From: Verrucomicrobiota bacterium
Lineage (GTDB): Bacteria > Verrucomicrobiota > Verrucomicrobiia > Limisphaerales > UBA1319
Assembly: GCA_022709905.1 (NCBI GenBank)
Contig: JAKLHY010000001.1
Location: 265,463 to 329,462 of the forward strand
Length of the DNA: 64,000 nt
Direction: 5' to 3'
The notes beneath the pieces are model-generated. The model saw only the letters and a program-made list of their open reading frames with translations, made no database searches and had not been told where the DNA came from. The translations under genes and the position numbers were made by a program. Positions 46,050 through 54,679 of this stretch are shown here, piece after piece. The stretch's first letter is position 1; each line of letters opens with the position of its first letter.

Positions 46050-46631
46050 CTACCGAACTAAAAATGGTTCGAGCTTTCTCTCCGGAGGAATGTCCGGATG
46101 AGAGATAGGCTCGCTCATATCGGCCTCGCGCCTTTCGGCGTCTTTCTTCTGCATGCGAATCAACCGAGCCGGATTACCCGCGACGACCGCGAAAGGTGGC
46201 ACATCTTTCGTGACCACACTTCCGGCCCCGATCAAGGCATGTTCTCCGATGGTAACGCCACAAAGGATCGTCGCACTGGAACCGATCGATGCTCCTCGCT
46301 TGATCACCGTGGGAACACAGGTCCAATCCTCCTCCGTCTGAAGCGCGCCATTCCCCGCGGTCGCCCGCGGATACAAGTCATTGATGAAGGTCACATTATG
46401 GCCAACAAAAACCTCGTCCTCTATGCGGACTCCGTCGCAGATGAACGTATGGCTGGAGATCTTGCACCGATTGCCAATCCTGGCCCCTCGCTGGATTTCT
46501 ACAAAGGTTCCGATCTTAACCCCATCGCCGATCTCACATCCATAAAGGTTGACGAAGGCGTGCATAACGACGCCTCTCCCCAATTTGACGTCAGGGGCAA
46601 TCCGCAGCGTGGTATTCATTCGTTCATTCAT
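46050..46631 (-). CDS. Left-handed beta-helix sugar N-acetyltransferase (WlbB/WbpD-like)
   Basis: Protein of 193 residues built of hexapeptide repeats (VNLYGCEIGDGVKIGTFVEIQRGARIGNRC, then IEDEVFVGHNVTFINDLYP, IGSSATILCGVTIGEHALIGAGSVVTKDVPPFAVVAGNPARLI). Closest in layout to WlbB/WbpD, which N-acetylate the C3 amino group of UDP-aminouronic acid; the loop residue His in VGHNVTFIND fits the catalytic position. The start at 46631 overlaps the dehydrogenase stop by ATGA. Part of the trio with the dehydrogenase and aminotransferase. Confidence 0.9.
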   Translation of the reverse strand: MNERMNTTLRIAPDVKLGRGVVMHAFVNLYGCEIGDGVKIGTFVEIQRGARIGNRCKISSHTFICDGVRIEDEVFVGHNVTFINDLYPRATAGNGALQTEEDWTCVPTVIKRGASIGSSATILCGVTIGEHALIGAGSVVTKDVPPFAVVAGNPARLIRMQKKDAERREADMSEPISHPDIPPERKLEPFLVR

Positions 46632-47719
46632 ACAGTGACCAGCCTCTGTTTGGAGGGTTGTCCGTTTCCACCTGTTGTCACAGGGGTAATCCCGGGAGTG
46701 GGGCATAAATCCACTGAGGCCCCCCAGTTCTTTAGCGACAGCGAGGAGGCCTCCAGGATTCTGACCAATTCCATTCCTTGGACCCCATTCGAAATGGGTT
46801 CAGTCCCGTTAATAATGCAGTCGAGGAAATGCTGGCACTCCACCTTCAAAGGTTCCTCCTGCTTGATGAAAGGGATATAGCTGTCGCCGTAATGATAAGA
46901 GTAATGAAACTCGGCAAACGTGTCGTAGTGGGGCGGAGTCTCGACGCGAACGTCGTAGATCTTGATCTTTTCGAGCGGTTGGACGTCATCGTAGACGATC
47001 ATTCTCTTGGATCCGACGATGGTCATCTCACGCACCTTTCGCGGATCCAGCCAGCTGTTTTGAATGATGGCGAACTGTTTCTTTCGAAAAGTGAGGGTCA
47101 TGCTCACCACGTCCTCGATGCCCTCGGTCACGTTGGCGTTGCCTCGGCAGTTGACGCTGTGAGGGAACTCCTCCATGATATACAGAATGATCGAGATGTC
47201 ATGTGGAGCCAAGTCCCAGGCGACATTAATATCTTTTTGAAAGAGTCCCAGGTTCAGGCGCCGCGAGCTGATGTAGCGGATGTCACCCAGATCGCCCGCG
47301 TCTACAATGTCTTTGATTTTTCTCACGGGCGAGGAATAGAGAAAGGTGTGTCCCACCATGAGCACCAAATCCTTCGACCGCGCCAACTCGATTAAATCCC
47401 GGCATTCCTGAACCGAACGGGCCATCGGTTTCTCGATGAACACATGCTTGCCCGACTCCAGGCATTTTCTGGCCATCGAATAATGTTGAGCGACGGATGT
47501 GGCGATGACCACCGCCTGAAGATCATCGTCCTTCAGCATTTCCTCGTAGTCCAGGTGCCCTTGAACATCCGGGTAGAGTCCTTTGAGGTGTTTCAGACGC
47601 TGCGGATTGATGTCGCACATAGCCCGCACCCTGCAATCAGACAAGGACTTATAGTTCCGGATCAAGTTTGGGCCCCAATAGCCGCAACCGACGACTCCAA
47701 CATTAACATGGTTTCTCAT
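46628..47719 (-). CDS. Gfo/Idh/MocA dehydrogenase (WlbA/WbpB-like)
   Basis: NAD-dependent oxidoreductase of 363 residues. Rossmann loop VGVVGCGYWGPNLIRN (residue 7), FIEKPM (about 93) and the WDLAPHDISIILYI region (about 180, with the family Lys/Asp/His set). It would oxidise C3 of UDP-N-acetylglucosaminuronic acid before transamination. The start at 47719 has GGGAGG six bases upstream and overlaps the upstream stop by ATGA, so the phosphoglycosyl transferase, this gene and the acetyltransferase are translationally coupled. The UDP-sugar 6-dehydrogenase needed first (WbpA) is not in the window. Confidence 0.9.
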   Translation of the reverse strand: MRNHVNVGVVGCGYWGPNLIRNYKSLSDCRVRAMCDINPQRLKHLKGLYPDVQGHLDYEEMLKDDDLQAVVIATSVAQHYSMARKCLESGKHVFIEKPMARSVQECRDLIELARSKDLVLMVGHTFLYSSPVRKIKDIVDAGDLGDIRYISSRRLNLGLFQKDINVAWDLAPHDISIILYIMEEFPHSVNCRGNANVTEGIEDVVSMTLTFRKKQFAIIQNSWLDPRKVREMTIVGSKRMIVYDDVQPLEKIKIYDVRVETPPHYDTFAEFHYSYHYGDSYIPFIKQEEPLKVECQHFLDCIINGTEPISNGVQGMELVRILEASSLSLKNWGASVDLCPTPGITPVTTGGNGQPSKQRLVTV

Positions 47720-48516
47720 TGGCACCTCCCTCTCGGCTCTCCTTCATAAGTCCAGTTCAACTTCCGATGTTCCGACTTATGAATGGAAAGAACCTTAAAT
47801 TGTTTTTTGCCGTTCCGTCTGATCGAACGTTTCCATCGATTGACGATAAGATCCACCAATTGGCTTAAGACTGTGAGAGGCGTCATGGCCAAAATCTTCA
47901 AGTCCATGGCTGGACTGAGGTGGCGGCAGTAATAGATGTCCAGATCGACCATTTCACGAAAAGTCGTCCGGTTCTTGCCTGAGACCTGCCAAAGTCCGGT
48001 CAGCCCCGGTGCGGCGTTGAACCGCTCGTAATCAAATGGAGTAAGGTGGATGAACTCGTAGGTCGTGCACGGACGCGGACCCACGAGGCTCATTTCCCCT
48101 CGAAGTACATTAATGAGTTGGGGAAGTTCATCCAGGCCAGTCGCGCGAAGCCATCGGCCCCCCGGGATAACGCGCGGATCACCGTCGTTATCGAGCTTGG
48201 TCATGGATCGGTCCGAATGAATGAGTTCCTGCATCAAGTGCTGGTGCGCCGCATGATCAGCATCGACTTTCATGCTGCGAAACTTCAGGCACCTGAACGG
48301 CTTGGCGTTCATCCCGGTTCGATCCTGTCGGAACAGCAGCGGACCCCGGGAAACCACCTTGATGTAAACGGAAACAAGAATGGCCACGAACACCAAGACC
48401 GGTGAAAAAATGAAAATTGTGGTGAGATCAAGCCATCGCTTCCATCGTGGCACACCACAAACCTCCACCCCGTTTTGAGACTGACTTCTAGTTTCCCTCG
48501 TTACCCCTTGCCTCAT
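47716..48516 (-). CDS. Initiating phosphoglycosyl transferase (sugar transferase)
   Basis: Monotopic phosphoglycosyl transferase of 266 residues. One membrane-dipping helix ([19 protein letters not shown], residues 33-51) precedes the catalytic core: [44 protein letters not shown] (the DE pair and the substrate-binding motif), and [13 protein letters not shown]. It transfers sugar-phosphate from a UDP-sugar to undecaprenyl phosphate, the first membrane step of repeat-unit assembly. It is the first gene of the minus-strand locus. Confidence 0.93.
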   Translation of the reverse strand: MRQGVTRETRSQSQNGVEVCGVPRWKRWLDLTTIFIFSPVLVFVAILVSVYIKVVSRGPLLFRQDRTGMNAKPFRCLKFRSMKVDADHAAHQHLMQELIHSDRSMTKLDNDGDPRVIPGGRWLRATGLDELPQLINVLRGEMSLVGPRPCTTYEFIHLTPFDYERFNAAPGLTGLWQVSGKNRTTFREMVDLDIYYCRHLSPAMDLKILAMTPLTVLSQLVDLIVNRWKRSIRRNGKKQFKVLSIHKSEHRKLNWTYEGEPRGRCQ

Positions 48517-49514
48517 TGGTTATTCCCCCCCAACCAAGATTCCCTCCCCACCCGAATTCCAAACCGAATGGCCCTCCCCCCGCTCACAGAGAAACCCCAT
48601 TCTCTGTCCGTGCCCTGTGGCACAGGTCATTTGGAACTTCTGGGGACGCCTTCCTCTTCTCTGGGCACTGGAGCATAAACGCTCACGTACACAGACAAAA
48701 GTTAGACTTTACTCCACTCCCTTCTTGTGAAAATGTTCGATTTCCCCGCTTCAGTTTATCATTACATCAAACTGACAATACCACCTTCTCCAACGACACA
48801 ACTTAACGGGTAATTTTTTTCTGTCAACAAAGTTATACAAAAAAAATCACATTTCAGTAATTATAATAAAAATAATAACAATAAGTGATTTATAGAGCGA
48901 AGAATACTCCCTACCCAACGCAAGGAAAATGCAACAAACAACCTTGATCCTCCTCTGTAAGGATCTCAAAAAAACACCCCTTGCGCCGGGCTCTGTCTCT
49001 CGACCTCACTGCTTGCGGAGCGGGATGGGATCTCCGGATGGCGCCATCCAGCGTTTCCACGCGATCAGGTTACTGGAGGTATTGCCAGGCTTCACACGGG
49101 GAATGATGGAAGTAAGGCAGGTTTGTAGACCTTTTCGCGTTATCCAACCGAATCACCCATCCCTTAAGTGCTGTTTCCGCATTATACGGAGTAAACCCAA
49201 TTTTCTCAGAAACCGTATAACGGTGACTGAACTGGGTTAACTGAATATGTATAAGATAATTAGCAGCACTTGTGCCAGAATTCGAACTGTTTTTGCATCT
49301 CATTCATGAGGAATGCAATGCAAAATATCACCAGAAAGGCAGTCCAGGGAAGAGTGTAAAGTTTTTCTACGTTTTGAGGGGGAACATCTCGATTGATTCT
49401 GCCCTATTTAAAAAAACCACTGATGGTCAACGAGATCGATGAAGGGGGAGCTCTTAAGAAAATGTCAGGATTTCCGACACTTAAGTGGTCGGAACCATTG
49501 CCATTTCCTCTTCA
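48517..49514. other. Long intergenic region upstream of polysaccharide locus
   Basis: A roughly 1-kb non-coding stretch. Its left half is C-rich with an inverted repeat gtgccctgtggcac (48609-48622), and 48800-48900 is strongly AT-rich, likely promoter DNA of the phosphoglycosyl-transferase operon. A minus-strand frame of 77 codons at 49070-49303 has no known domain and is not called. No sigma-54 site with correct spacing was found here. Confidence 0.55.
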
Positions 49515-49695
49515 TCAGGGGCGCCAGTTCAGGATTTGTTTGTCCTCCAGCAGGCGAGAACGCAGATTGCTGTAATCGACTTCCTGGATTGGCTTGTTGT
49601 TGTTGATGGCCAAGACTGCTGCGGTGGCGGCGGATTGACCCAAAATCATGCCAATGCTCATTCCAGGACCAATTGGGAATCCGGAAGAACCGATA
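49515..49695 (-). pseudogene. Remnant C-terminus of FAD-dependent oxidoreductase
   Basis: A minus-strand frame reads [26 protein letters not shown] and then [20 protein letters not shown] before a stop at 49515. GQSAATAA plus the L-x-x-RLLxDxQxL ending is typical of the FAD-dependent oxidoreductases (PF12831) of Verrucomicrobia and Planctomycetes. There is no N-terminal part: upstream lies the transglutaminase-like gene, whose last codons overlap it in another frame. It looks like a deletion scar joining two genes. Confidence 0.65.
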
Positions 49696-51520
49696 GCCGT
49701 CGGATTGTGCCGCGATCGTCCTTGAACGAGAGTGTTGCCCTCCAGCCTCCATCGGTCCTTTCAACTCGCGGCGGACCCATGAGGCTCGGATGGTCGATGG
49801 TCTTGATCCCGAGGGCCGCCAACGAAAACGCGGGTTCTAATCTGGAGCGTTGAGCGTAGTAAATCTCCATCAACAATTCTCGTGCGAGCCAGCTTGGATC
49901 TCGTTTGAAGGATTCGGTCCCGGTCGAAGCCGAACTGAATTGGACCCACCCCCATCGTTCGGGGCGGTGCATATCAATGGCCCCCTGGGGTGACCACACC
50001 CAGTTGTCTTCCGGATGAGCCTCCCGAGGGACCTTGCGGTAGGCGCCATGGAGGATTTCAACCAGCCATTCCACGCGGGAGAAATTGAGACGCCACTGGT
50101 CACCGTCTTTCGGCGGACAGGCGCTGTGGCCGCAATAGCGCGCTAATCCGGACCATGGAATGGCCACTTCGATGGACCATCCGTGATCGGTATCGCAGGG
50201 ATTATTCAAGGTGCCCTGGACTGCCACCGCAGACTTGAGTCCGGGCAGATTGTCACCGCGATGAACCGGGCCCCCATCCCGATAGGGCCGCTCCAGGGTC
50301 AGTTCCCAGATGGTATTGAGGGCGTTGAGTTCGAACTCGTAATAATTGTGATTATCTCCGTCTGGATCGATAAAGATCTCGAAGTCGTTATCATTGAAAA
50401 TAATCGAGTTCTTTTGGGTTAAAGCCGCCCAAACATGGGGTTCCTCGAGAAACGCCCCGATATAGAGATACTCCTGGTCCCACAGGAGCTTAGCTCGAGT
50501 CAGGAATCGTGGCGCCGGCTTGCGATGCCCCTCGATATCGACGAAATACTCAGTCCAAGGCGCACATTCCCAGGTCGGTTTGTCCAACCGGCCATTAATC
50601 TCCAACGGTGTGGATGCGCGATAGCATACATAATTCCTGGGATGAGAAACCGGAGGCGCATACCCGACGGGTGTGGGCTGGATGTTTCGGTAGGAATCGG
50701 TAACATTCTCCGCATAGACAGGGGTGTTGTCTGGATATTGAATGCCAGGAAAAACCAGGTCGGTGCGCTGATAACTCGCAGCATAGATGCGGCACGCGGC
50801 AGAGGAAGAGTCCGCGCGCCTCGCCAAGTCATTGAACCAGGTTAAATCGTAGGGGGTCTGCTCACTCGCGCTCAGGAAGTGCCAGTGTCCGTGGTCCCAC
50901 ACTTCCACCCAGGTATGGCCTGGTGTTAGGTCGGACCAGGCTCTTGTCCGCACCAGTCGGGCGGGTATCCCTACCGCGCGGCAGGCGTTGGCCAGGAGTA
51001 TGGCCAAGCTGGTGGGGGACGCCCACCCAGCTTCAATGCTTTCCCGGGGACTCATCATGTCCGAGGGACAACGCTCGGGATGAAGCCTGACCCGCAACTG
51101 GTCGAATACGATCAGGTTAAGACTTTGGACCGCATCCTGAATGGAGGCGCTGCGCCGGGCCAGTTCCGCGAAGCGTGCGAAAAAGTCAGGCCTCCACACA
51201 TCCCGGTTTTCCGCGATCTGGCAGTAAGGCAAGACGGCATTCAAGAATACGGTTTCCGGCACCACCATGCTGCAGGGCACCTCCGTTCGGACTCTGAAGG
51301 CGTAATCCAGATTTTGGAGAAGAAAATCGGCCGATAAAGTGGCCAAATCCCTCGCCGGCATGTGGGCAAGAAGAAATCCGAGGGCGCTGCGTTGTGACAC
51401 CGGGGTGCGGTCGATTGCGGATCTCCATTCGTCGGCATTGGCTCCGGCTTGATTCAGGGCGACACGACAGGCCGCCTGGCATCCTGGCGGCAGAAGGTCG
51501 ATTTTGGCGGACATATTCAT
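49658..51520 (-). CDS. Transglutaminase-like plus CBM9-like protein
   Basis: Protein of 620 residues. The N-terminal part (residues 100-240) resembles a transglutaminase core: [29 protein letters not shown] and [17 protein letters not shown]. The catalytic Cys of the family (usually xDCxxFAxLL) is replaced by Ser/Thr here, and the usual D-P-T is SAS, so it may be a non-enzymatic relative. The C-terminal part (about 315-540) is like a family 9 carbohydrate-binding module ([33 protein letters not shown] ... [14 protein letters not shown] ... [24 protein letters not shown]). No signal peptide is obvious. Followed by an oxidoreductase scar. Function unknown, glycan-linked by context. Confidence 0.8.
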   Translation of the reverse strand: MNMSAKIDLLPPGCQAACRVALNQAGANADEWRSAIDRTPVSQRSALGFLLAHMPARDLATLSADFLLQNLDYAFRVRTEVPCSMVVPETVFLNAVLPYCQIAENRDVWRPDFFARFAELARRSASIQDAVQSLNLIVFDQLRVRLHPERCPSDMMSPRESIEAGWASPTSLAILLANACRAVGIPARLVRTRAWSDLTPGHTWVEVWDHGHWHFLSASEQTPYDLTWFNDLARRADSSSAACRIYAASYQRTDLVFPGIQYPDNTPVYAENVTDSYRNIQPTPVGYAPPVSHPRNYVCYRASTPLEINGRLDKPTWECAPWTEYFVDIEGHRKPAPRFLTRAKLLWDQEYLYIGAFLEEPHVWAALTQKNSIIFNDNDFEIFIDPDGDNHNYYEFELNALNTIWELTLERPYRDGGPVHRGDNLPGLKSAVAVQGTLNNPCDTDHGWSIEVAIPWSGLARYCGHSACPPKDGDQWRLNFSRVEWLVEILHGAYRKVPREAHPEDNWVWSPQGAIDMHRPERWGWVQFSSASTGTESFKRDPSWLARELLMEIYYAQRSRLEPAFSLAALGIKTIDHPSLMGPPRVERTDGGWRATLSFKDDRGTIRRLSVLPDSQLVLE

Positions 51521-51699
51521 AACTCACATTTGACATCGAACTCAGACTCAAGCCGATCCGCATCGCCAGTTTCATGCGGCGATTCAGAATTGCCATCTCC
51601 GGGCCTGATCACACTTTACCCAACGAGGGAAGGATCCGAGGTTTTCGGCCGGCGGCCAGCCCTGAAGTGCGGCGTGACCGGCGCTGAGGCCTCGCCCTG

Positions 51700-52560
51700 T
51701 TAAGCGAACAAGGAAGACAGGTTGTCCGACGCTGACAGGATTTTCCCGCCTTCGTAGGTTTGGTGATACTTGCCGGCGCCGAAACGTTGCAGACGATAGA
51801 GGGTCGCAAAACAGAAACTCGGCGCCGCCCCCCCTTGTCCGCCCACCAATTCGCCGCCCCGTCGCACGTTGTCCTGCATCCAGGCCGGAAGGGTAAGATG
51901 ATAGGGATTTCGCCGGACTTCTTCCACATGACAGGAAAGCCCGGCGATCAAGTCGGCAACGTCCTCCACAGAGGATTCGATCATGAGATTCGGAGAATTC
52001 ATCGCCCCCCAGAACTCCGTTTCCACGACCCAACACTCGAAGCTCGAGGGCTGCCGCATCAAGGCATCACTCACCAGGAAATGAGTCCCAATGTGAGTGC
52101 TGTTCCAGTCTTCGGCGTGCGGCATGAAGATGATCCGCGGGCGGTGCTCCTGCAAAATGCCGCTGATGACTTCGACGGCGGAGGCCCAATGATCGGGCTG
52201 TTGCTGGCGAGTTTTGGGATTGATCTTCTCGAGACCATTGGGAATCGTCGGAATGAGACCGAATCCCAGAAACTGGCAGGCGGCTTGAAGTTCCATCCAA
52301 CGTCCGGCCTGACGCTCTTTTTTGCTGCCCTGGGTGACGGCAACGTTGGTGACATTCCAGCGCAACTCGCGGCGTAAGCGCAAAGCCAGAGCGCCAATGA
52401 TACACTCGTCATCCGGGTGCGGAGAAAAGACCAGCACGGCGGGGGCATCTGGCGCAAGCGCTGGCATGGATAAAGGCTCGAATCCCCCCAAGGGCAGGGA
52501 TTGGCCCAACTTTGCCAGACGGGGGTATTCCGAAACCAGGGAGCGATAGGGATGATTCAT
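51700..52560 (-). CDS. PIG-L/LmbE-family deacetylase
   Basis: Protein of 286 residues. VLVFSPHPDDECIIGALALRL near residue 42 carries the zinc-binding HPDDE motif, and MPHAEDWNSTHIGTHFLVSDAL near 152 the second His-containing motif (H-x3-D). Family members remove N-acetyl groups from sugars such as GlcNAc-inositol or bacillithiol precursors. Spaced 10 bp from the ROK gene, so probably one operon with it, perhaps for salvage of N-acetyl-amino sugars. Confidence 0.9.
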   Translation of the reverse strand: MNHPYRSLVSEYPRLAKLGQSLPLGGFEPLSMPALAPDAPAVLVFSPHPDDECIIGALALRLRRELRWNVTNVAVTQGSKKERQAGRWMELQAACQFLGFGLIPTIPNGLEKINPKTRQQQPDHWASAVEVISGILQEHRPRIIFMPHAEDWNSTHIGTHFLVSDALMRQPSSFECWVVETEFWGAMNSPNLMIESSVEDVADLIAGLSCHVEEVRRNPYHLTLPAWMQDNVRRGGELVGGQGGAAPSFCFATLYRLQRFGAGKYHQTYEGGKILSASDNLSSLFA

Positions 52561-52569
52561 AAGTCAGGA

Positions 52570-53994
52570 TTAAAGGACAGGGAGGCTCGCTGCGGCAATG
52601 GCTTGGCCATGGCGTTTGTCGCGCTCGCTCGGCGTGTGAAAGGCGATCCGATTGGCCAGATCGGGAAACTCGGTCTTCAGTACTGTTTGGGCTTGATCCA
52701 GGATGATTGATCCCCCAGGACCCGTCGTGACCCGGCCCAGCAACAGCACATTGCGGATATCATAGAAGTCGGCGTAATGCGCCACGCCATAACCCAGATA
52801 GACCCCGATCGTGTGATAAATCGCCGCCGCCCGCGAATCGTCGGACTCCATCAGCTTCTGAACATGTTTCAGTTTCTCGGGCAAAGGCATTTGGGGATCG
52901 ACCTCGATGCCGGCCGGCTTGAGAAGCCGTCCCACACACTGCTGGGAGAAATACTGCACTCCACAGCCGTAATCCCCCGACCACTCGTCCACGGGCGCGT
53001 CGTGGCGATAATCAACGGGTGCAAAGGCTAGTTCATTGAGCCAGGAAGTGATGTTTCCTTCACCGGTGACATAACCCGCCGCCTGGCTCGATCCCAAGGC
53101 CACCCCGAGAACCGAGTTGGCATTCAGGGACATGGCACCCGCTAAAGCGGTTACTTCGCCGTCATTGACCACTTCAAACGGCACGTTGTTCCAGGCCTTC
53201 TTGAGTTCCCAAAAAATCGTCTTCACCCGCGAATCGAACAGGTTGGCGGGCACGCCTCGGAAGAGGGAGGCCACCTGCACCCGGTTGTTTACATACACGC
53301 CAGCGGCGCTTCCCCCGATGGCATCGACCCGCGGCATATGGGACGCCGCGCTTTTCAACATGGCCATCAATTGGTCATAATGCCATTGCGGATCGGTTTG
53401 TTTTACCGGATCCCAAGGGACTTCTTCGCTGAAAACCACCTCGCCGTTCACCACCGCAGCCGCTTTCCGGTCACTGGCGCCTAAGTCGAATCCGATCCGA
53501 TAACCTTCCAGATGTCGCCCCAGGGGACGAGTGGCCTCCCGTGCGGGAGGCAGCGCCTCGCTGGAGATCCGCACCACCTCGAATGGCCGCTCGTAAACCC
53601 GGCGCCCCATCAGGTCGGCATCGAATTGGCCTGTCGGCTGGTCGTGAAAATGATCCTGCAGCCTCTTGGCCAGGCTTTCCGGGCCCTTGAAGTAAATCCG
53701 ACAAGCCCCGCGCGACCACAGGAGAAACTTAATCCAACGTTCCAGGTGAGCGAAATTATACCCCGCATGTTCGGAATTCTCCGGGAACATCTCGGTGTGA
53801 AAATGAAATGTTGAACCATCCGCTTGCTCGAGGGCGACATTCACGGGAACAGGAGAGGCCGCCGAGGCCCGCAGACAGCGTTTGAATTCCCGAGTGGATA
53901 AGGATCCCGGTTGGAACGTCGGATCGAGAGACGGAACGACTTTGGGCTGCGCTTTGAAAAACTGACCGACTGAATTCATGAGCACTTTTTCCAT
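52570..53994 (-). CDS. ROK-family protein with extra N-terminal region
   Basis: Protein of 474 residues. The C-terminal 300 residues are a ROK fold: IGFDLGASDRKAAAVVNGEVVFSE (phosphate loop, residue about 163), IGGSAAGVYVNNRV, VVNDGEVTALAGAM (about 280), LGVALGSSQAAGYV, and a Gly/Cys region DYGCGVQYFSQQCVGRLL near 350 in place of the usual zinc motif. Residues 1-150 (..RCLRASAASPVPVNVALEQADGSTFHFHTEMFP...) match no domain I know. It could be an amino-sugar kinase or a regulator; there is no helix-turn-helix. Probably co-transcribed with the PIG-L deacetylase. Confidence 0.8.
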   Translation of the reverse strand: MEKVLMNSVGQFFKAQPKVVPSLDPTFQPGSLSTREFKRCLRASAASPVPVNVALEQADGSTFHFHTEMFPENSEHAGYNFAHLERWIKFLLWSRGACRIYFKGPESLAKRLQDHFHDQPTGQFDADLMGRRVYERPFEVVRISSEALPPAREATRPLGRHLEGYRIGFDLGASDRKAAAVVNGEVVFSEEVPWDPVKQTDPQWHYDQLMAMLKSAASHMPRVDAIGGSAAGVYVNNRVQVASLFRGVPANLFDSRVKTIFWELKKAWNNVPFEVVNDGEVTALAGAMSLNANSVLGVALGSSQAAGYVTGEGNITSWLNELAFAPVDYRHDAPVDEWSGDYGCGVQYFSQQCVGRLLKPAGIEVDPQMPLPEKLKHVQKLMESDDSRAAAIYHTIGVYLGYGVAHYADFYDIRNVLLLGRVTTGPGGSIILDQAQTVLKTEFPDLANRIAFHTPSERDKRHGQAIAAASLPVL

Positions 53995-54124
53995 AGGTTA
54001 CATCAAGTAGTCCAGAGCTGCTTCCAATTCTGTGTCACAGCCTGTTTGGCGGCAAGGAGAATGTTCAAAGCCCCGTGAAAGAACTTCCGATGACCAGCGA
54101 TTGTGCTACTGTTTGGCCTTGTCT

Positions 54125-54667
54125 ATGACAAAGAGTGTCCTGGTGGTTGTCGAATCCGGCTTTGAAGAGATTGAACTTGTCACCCCGGTGGATCTGCTTA
54201 GGCGAGCAGGGGCGGCGGTGACCTTGGCCTCCCTCACCGGAAGCACGCTTGTGACGGGGCGATGCCAGATGACGCTTCAAGTCGAGATCGCTCCGGTTGA
54301 AATCGATGCGGCTCAGTATGACCTGCTGTTTTTGCCTGGAGGTCCGGGAGTCAAGCTTATGCGCGCGGATGGGCGTCCTGCCCGATGGGCGGCGGAGTTC
54401 GTCGCCTCAGGGAAGCCGATCGCCGCCCTATGCGCGGCCCCCTTGATTCTGCTCGATGCGGGGCTTCTGAGGGGCAGGAGGTTTACCGCGCATTTCTCGA
54501 CCGAGTCTGATCTCCCTGGCGCCCAGCGCAATGAGGCGGTGGTTGAGGACGGTTTGTTGATCACATCGCGCGGAGCCGGGACGGCCCTCGAATTTGGATT
54601 GGTCTTGGTGCGACGGTTGTTTGGAGAAGAAAAAGCGCAAGAAATCAGACGAGCCATCATGGCCTGA
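54125..54667 (+). CDS. DJ-1/PfpI-family protein
   Basis: Protein of 180 residues. VESGFEEIELVTPVDLLRRAGA at the N-terminus supplies the Glu of the DJ-1 family, and AALCAAPLIL near residue 103 the nucleophile-elbow Cys. Closest in layout to YajL/DJ-1 rather than the peptidase PfpI. Family members act as deglycases or chaperones against oxidative and carbonyl stress. The ATG at 54125 is the natural start; it is divergent from the ROK gene and converges on the hybrid kinase. Confidence 0.9.
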   Translation: MTKSVLVVVESGFEEIELVTPVDLLRRAGAAVTLASLTGSTLVTGRCQMTLQVEIAPVEIDAAQYDLLFLPGGPGVKLMRADGRPARWAAEFVASGKPIAALCAAPLILLDAGLLRGRRFTAHFSTESDLPGAQRNEAVVEDGLLITSRGAGTALEFGLVLVRRLFGEEKAQEIRRAIMA

Positions 54668-54679
54668 AGTTCATTCTCG

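Noticed and set aside
48929..49303. Small genes in the intergenic region
   Set aside because: Frames of about 100 and 77 codons overlap on opposite strands and lack recognisable domains or ribosome sites.
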